Part shown: one piece after another, positions 15,280-18,135 of the stretch
Numbering within the stretch: position 1 is the stretch's first letter
Layout: the number at the start of each line of letters is the position of its first letter
Assembly (NCBI RefSeq): GCF_041088075.1
Contig: NZ_JBGCVY010000001.1
Span: 1-18,135 of the forward strand
Reading direction: 5' to 3'
DNA length: 18,135 nt
Source of the DNA: Mucilaginibacter_A sp041088075
GTDB lineage: Bacteria; Bacteroidota; Bacteroidia; Sphingobacteriales; Sphingobacteriaceae
The notes under the pieces: model-generated
What the model saw: only the letters and a program-made list of their open reading frames with translations
The model's database searches: none
What the model was told of the DNA's origin: nothing
Position numbers and translations under genes: made by a program

Positions 15280-15321
15280 GCTTTTCATTGCCGTTGACTT
15301 AAGTCAACGGCAATGAAAAGC
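15280..15321. repeat. Perfect 42-base palindrome
   Basis: GCTTTTCATTGCCGTTGACTT (15280-15300) is followed with no loop by its exact reverse complement (15301-15321). It has no T-tail for termination. It could be a cruciform-forming mobile hairpin or a dimeric protein site. Confidence 0.93.
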
Positions 15322-15361
15322 CAAATCTTCTCGAAAAAAACCAAAATTTAAATGCTTTAAT

Positions 15362-15403
15362 ATGCCTCTTCTTTTACTGATTTTTGCACGATAAAAGAAG
15401 CAT
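15362..15403. repeat. Inverted pair of the dispersed motif at the boundary of the AT-rich segment
   Basis: CTTCTTTTA (15368-15376) pairs with TAAAAGAAG (15392-15400) around a 15-base loop. The right copy is the full CGATAAAAGAAGCAT; the left has two extra bases after ATGC. It lies 40 bases past the end of the minus-strand sigma operon and may serve as its 3' stem. It is the last copy in the window. The rest of the 15060-15443 spacer is covered by the elements listed separately. Confidence 0.85.
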
Positions 15404-15443
15404 CTCTAAAGCAGATTCTATGCTACTATTTTAAGGTCTTACC

Positions 15444-15848
15444 CTAAACATCTAAAGTTCCTTTTACAGTAAATCTATCAAATAATTCAATAAGCATTAA
15501 ACCAAATGCAGCAAAGAAAACGACATTAGAAAACGTTTTAAGCAATAGCCATATTGAAGATAATAAATAAGGATTCACAAAGGCTATCCCTATAAAAAGG
15601 GCACTAAAACTTATTAGTATAATTGTAATTAACAGCAATGTATATTTTGCTGATTCTCTTCGATTCTCGCGTATTTCGATGGTTTGGGTTACTATCTTAG
15701 GTAAACTTATTTTTAAATCAAGCTCAGAATCTTCTTCAGATAACCCCTTAAATATTATCTCATATAAAAGTTCATCCTCGCTTGGGAATTGCGTTTTGCA
15801 GCCTGCTTCTATCAATCGTTGTATTTTCTCATCGTCTGCCTTATTCAT
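15444..15848 (-). CDS. Small membrane protein downstream of an ECF sigma factor
   Basis: A 134-residue protein not recognised as a named family. The first 65 residues are charged and look cytoplasmic. Two membrane segments follow (about 69-91 and 95-122), and the C-terminal tail is short. It starts 6 bases after the sigma factor stop codon, so the two are almost certainly co-transcribed. Position and topology (cytoplasmic N-terminal part, then membrane segments) fit a membrane-bound regulator of the sigma factor. No zinc-binding anti-sigma motif (HxxxCxxC) is present, so this role is a guess. Confidence 0.7.
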   Translation of the reverse strand: MNKADDEKIQRLIEAGCKTQFPSEDELLYEIIFKGLSEEDSELDLKISLPKIVTQTIEIRENRRESAKYTLLLITIILISFSALFIGIAFVNPYLLSSIWLLLKTFSNVVFFAAFGLMLIELFDRFTVKGTLDV

Positions 15849-15854
15849 ATTGTG

Positions 15855-16397
15855 TTATTTTAAATGCTTTTCTAAATTATCTTTTAACAATTTTCTCGCT
15901 CTAAATAAATAATTTTTAACTGTTCCGGAAGGCATTCCAGTAATCTCTTCAATCTCCTGATATGAAAATTCATTTAAATGATACAAAGTCAATACAACTT
16001 TATATTGCAATGGAAGCTTATTAATTTCTGCATGTAAAAATTTATAATAGTCTTTTTTAGCTAATATATTTTCAGGGTTAACGTCTGTAGAATGCCTGTC
16101 TTCCAAATCAAGCAAATCATTTAATGGTTTGTTATTGTATTTTTTCAAATGCTTAATCGCAGTTCCATAAGCAATTTGAGCAATCCAGGTAGAAAGTTTT
16201 GATTGAAATTTAAAGGATGCTAAATTCTTATAAACTTTTAAAAACACTTCCTGGCAAATGTCTTCCCTATCTTCCAAACGTTGAACAATTCTGCCAATCA
16301 TGTGAACTACAAGTTTCTCGTGTTGATTTACCAATAAGCTAAATGCGGAAAGTTCTCCATTCAGTATACGAGAAATTAATTCCTTGTCATCATACAT
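15855..16397 (-). CDS. ECF-type RNA polymerase sigma factor
   Basis: A 180-residue sigma-70 family factor of the extracytoplasmic-function group, holding only regions 2 and 4. Region 2 spans about 20-90, with the core-binding stretch EDICQEVFLKVYKNLASF (46-63). Region 4 is the C-terminal helix-turn-helix FSYQEIEEITGMPSGTVKNY (144-163), which would read the -35 element. It would redirect RNA polymerase to a small regulon, likely including its own operon and perhaps the divergent genes at 16502. The gene lies in the AT-rich segment and carries no dispersed motif. Confidence 0.92.
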   Translation of the reverse strand: MYDDKELISRILNGELSAFSLLVNQHEKLVVHMIGRIVQRLEDREDICQEVFLKVYKNLASFKFQSKLSTWIAQIAYGTAIKHLKKYNNKPLNDLLDLEDRHSTDVNPENILAKKDYYKFLHAEINKLPLQYKVVLTLYHLNEFSYQEIEEITGMPSGTVKNYLFRARKLLKDNLEKHLK

Positions 16398-16426
16398 GTG
16401 CCCATATTAGACCGCTTATTAAAAAT

Positions 16427-16458
16427 AATGTTGCAAATTAAATTCTGGCTGCAACATT
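16427..16458. promoter_or_regulatory. Inverted repeat in the divergent promoter region
   Basis: AATGTTGCA (16427-16435) and TGCAACATT (16450-16458) are perfect 9-base inverted arms with a 14-base centre. They lie between the sigma operon and the divergent gene at 16502. Equal placement between two promoters suits an operator shared by both sides. There is no further evidence for a binding protein. Confidence 0.5.
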
Positions 16459-16501
16459 TTATAGGCTACTTGGGTCAGATAGTAAAATTAATATTGAAAT
16501 C

Positions 16502-16846
16502 ATGGATAGTAATACTACTGTTGCAATAATGTTTGTATCAGTTTCATCAGCAGTCGCAGGCGTGGTTATAGCTATTTTAACTTACAGATTAAAAGTTAAA
16601 ATAATCAAATCAGGTAAAATTGATGAAAACTCAATAAAGCTACTCAGTATTAACAGTACTGATAAACAGCTCTTTTTCTTAAAATGGGGGTTAATACTTC
16701 TAATGTGCGGGATTGGGTTAATGATATTACAATACCTGCCTTATCCTTCCAACTCTCCCTTCCCTTATGGTTTTGAAGCAGCTTTCTTAGCTTTAGGTTT
16801 TCTCTTATATTTTATAATAACCAAAAAAATTTACATTAACAATTAA
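16502..16846 (+). CDS. Small membrane protein, possibly DUF6249-like
   Basis: A 114-residue protein with three membrane segments (about 7-29, 57-78 and 88-106). Between the first two is a basic loop, RLKVKIIKSGKIDENS. The pattern of a basic loop, then LKWGLILLMCGIGLMIL, resembles DUF6249-type proteins that often accompany ECF sigma factors in Bacteroidota; this is a recollection of pattern, not a confirmed match. It is divergent from the sigma operon and ends 6 bases before the esterase start, so it forms a two-gene unit with it. Confidence 0.65.
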   Translation: MDSNTTVAIMFVSVSSAVAGVVIAILTYRLKVKIIKSGKIDENSIKLLSINSTDKQLFFLKWGLILLMCGIGLMILQYLPYPSNSPFPYGFEAAFLALGFLLYFIITKKIYINN

Positions 16847-16852
16847 TAATTT

Positions 16853-18046
16853 ATGAAAAGTTTCTTGCTTGCCTTTTTTGGTATCCTGTGTTATTATTGT
16901 TCACAAGCACAATTAGTTGAACTCAATGACGAAAAAATTGTGAATGTACATTCACAAATCCTTAATAGAGATCAAAAGATATTTATCCGATTGCCAAGAA
17001 ACTATGATCAAACAAGTATAAAATATCCCGTTGTCTATCTTTTTGATGCTAATGATAAAACGCTCTTTAATTATGCTTCGTCGGTTATTGATAGATTAAT
17101 GTGGACACATGATATACCTGATGTTATTTTAGTAGGCATAGCACAAAATGACCGGTCGAAAGAACTCGGTACTGAAAGAAACGAAGCGTATTCCGACAAA
17201 TTTCGGACATTTATTAAAGATGAGTTACTCCCAAATATCGAAAAAAAATATAGGACAGCAGATTTTCGGGTTTTGATTGGTCATTCTTTAGGCGGCCAAT
17301 TTGTAACTACGGCAATGATCACTTATCCAAAAACGTTTAAATCAGTCATAAGTATAAGTGCTGCATTAAACAATCCCCCTACAGATACTGCTTTTAAGGG
17401 TAAGACAATTTTGAAATTAGATAAGTTTTTACAAAGCAACCCCAATGATAAACTTTACTATTATTTTTCTGTGGGTGATAGTGGTTTTCAAGATGAACTT
17501 TTTCAAAAAGGAAATTTAAAAGTTGATAGCTTATTTAAAAAACATCCACAAAATACGGTAAAGTATAAGTTCAATTATTTAAAAGGCAGTAATCATGGCA
17601 CTACCCCATTAATAAGTATTCCTGATGGCTTAATATTTATTTTTAATGATTGGCATTTTTCTGATAGTTTGGCAATGAGCGTTTTAGTAAATGGAAAAAC
17701 AGACCCAATCGAAGCTATTGATAAACAATCTAAAAGGATAAGGGATAGTTATGGTGCAGATATATCAATACCTGTATTTATTTATTGGCAATTCGCTGAT
17801 TACTATTTTGAAAAAGGGCAGTATGCAAAAGCTAAAATTGTATTACAAAAAAATATTGACTTAGACCCTAATAGCCATTATCCTTATGGAAAGATGGGGG
17901 AAATTTTTGATAAGACAAATAAGCCTTTGGAAGCTATAAAATATTATACATTGGCAATTACTAAATTTACAACTAACGATAATAAAGAAGATCAGGAAAA
18001 ATATGAAAGTAGAATAAAAGCCCTTAAACAACAATTGAATAAATAG
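16853..18046 (+). CDS. Secreted putative esterase with C-terminal TPR-like region
   Basis: A 397-residue protein with a signal peptide (about 1-19, ending YCSQAQ). Next comes an alpha/beta-hydrolase domain of the esterase D/ferric enterobactin esterase-like family (about 24-270). Visible features are the early strand QKIFIRLPRNYD, VVYLFDAND, the nucleophile elbow GHSLGG with S145, and the likely catalytic histidine H248 in GSNHGT. The acid is probably D209 or a nearby residue. Residues about 312-395 contain TPR-like helices (FADYYFEKGQYAKAKIVLQK and GEIFDKTNKPLEAIKYYTLA), a combination seen in other Bacteroidota esterases. The substrate could be a siderophore or acylated sugar; it is not resolvable here. 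The gene is AT-rich and lacks the dispersed motif, like the rest of its segment. Confidence 0.85.
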   Translation: MKSFLLAFFGILCYYCSQAQLVELNDEKIVNVHSQILNRDQKIFIRLPRNYDQTSIKYPVVYLFDANDKTLFNYASSVIDRLMWTHDIPDVILVGIAQNDRSKELGTERNEAYSDKFRTFIKDELLPNIEKKYRTADFRVLIGHSLGGQFVTTAMITYPKTFKSVISISAALNNPPTDTAFKGKTILKLDKFLQSNPNDKLYYYFSVGDSGFQDELFQKGNLKVDSLFKKHPQNTVKYKFNYLKGSNHGTTPLISIPDGLIFIFNDWHFSDSLAMSVLVNGKTDPIEAIDKQSKRIRDSYGADISIPVFIYWQFADYYFEKGQYAKAKIVLQKNIDLDPNSHYPYGKMGEIFDKTNKPLEAIKYYTLAITKFTTNDNKEDQEKYESRIKALKQQLNK

Positions 18047-18135
18047 CAAAAAACACTTTTCCAAATACGCCGCTCCTATTCATTGTAAAGATTTTATCGC
18101 CTACTTAAAGCCTGTTTAAATTTAACAAGGAAAAA
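18047..18135. other. Tail of the window with a shared GCCTGTTTAAATTT box
   Basis: This is noncoding as far as visible. GCCTGTTTAAATTT (18110-18123) is the same box that precedes the motif pair at 12427 by 16 bases and, inverted, flanks the one at 1425-1436. The window ends before the expected motif position. Confidence 0.6.

Overview
The window reads as chromosomal DNA of a Bacteroidota species, most likely a Sphingobacteriaceae member such as Mucilaginibacter or Pedobacter. Three things point there: TAnnTTTG-type -7 promoter boxes (clearest at the initiator tRNA), start codons preceded by A/T-rich stretches rather than Shine-Dalgarno sequences, and gene families and intergenic hairpin repeats typical of that group. 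Genus placement is an inference.

Layout: 184-1311 is hemW (heme chaperone). 1637-3509 holds two tandem, equal-length cupin-like/JmjC oxygenase paralogues. 3510-4106 is a gene-free, repeat-filled stretch. 4107-4769 (-) is an endonuclease III-like DNA glycosylase. 5040-5750 is an Abi-like HEPN-motif gene that looks acquired. 5767-6186 (-) is a small secreted SnoaL/DUF4440-type protein. 6246-7130 is a PfkB-family sugar kinase followed by a good intrinsic terminator. 7272-10070 is a VWA protein plus MoxR-type AAA+ ATPase pair. 10101-11381 is a membrane metallophosphoesterase, and 11415-12302 is a UbiA-like membrane protein. 12580-12652 (-) is initiator tRNA-Met, apparently divergent from era (12789-13667), which is followed by der (13758-15059). 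After a repeat-rich spacer, 15444-18046 is a visibly more AT-rich segment: an ECF sigma factor and a small membrane protein on the minus strand, divergent from a small membrane protein and a secreted esterase with a TPR-like tail.

The strongest unexplained signal is a short sequence, ATGCTTCTTTTAYCG, found about 25 times (with near-variants) on both strands between positions 600 and 15405. It occurs in spacers, where it carries an AT-rich flank and sometimes forms inverted pairs. It also occurs inside at least 11 places in coding sequence, always encoding one of three peptides (MLLLS-, IKEA- or ASFI-type). It is absent from the AT-rich segment after 15405 and from the Abi-like gene. This distribution resembles DNA uptake sequences of Neisseria and Pasteurellaceae, or another chromosome-marking motif, rather than a transposon. 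Other repeat families fill the spacers: a 92-bp direct repeat with a diverged inverted third copy, several long inverted repeats, a perfect 42-bp palindrome, and a duplicated fragment of the der 3' end.
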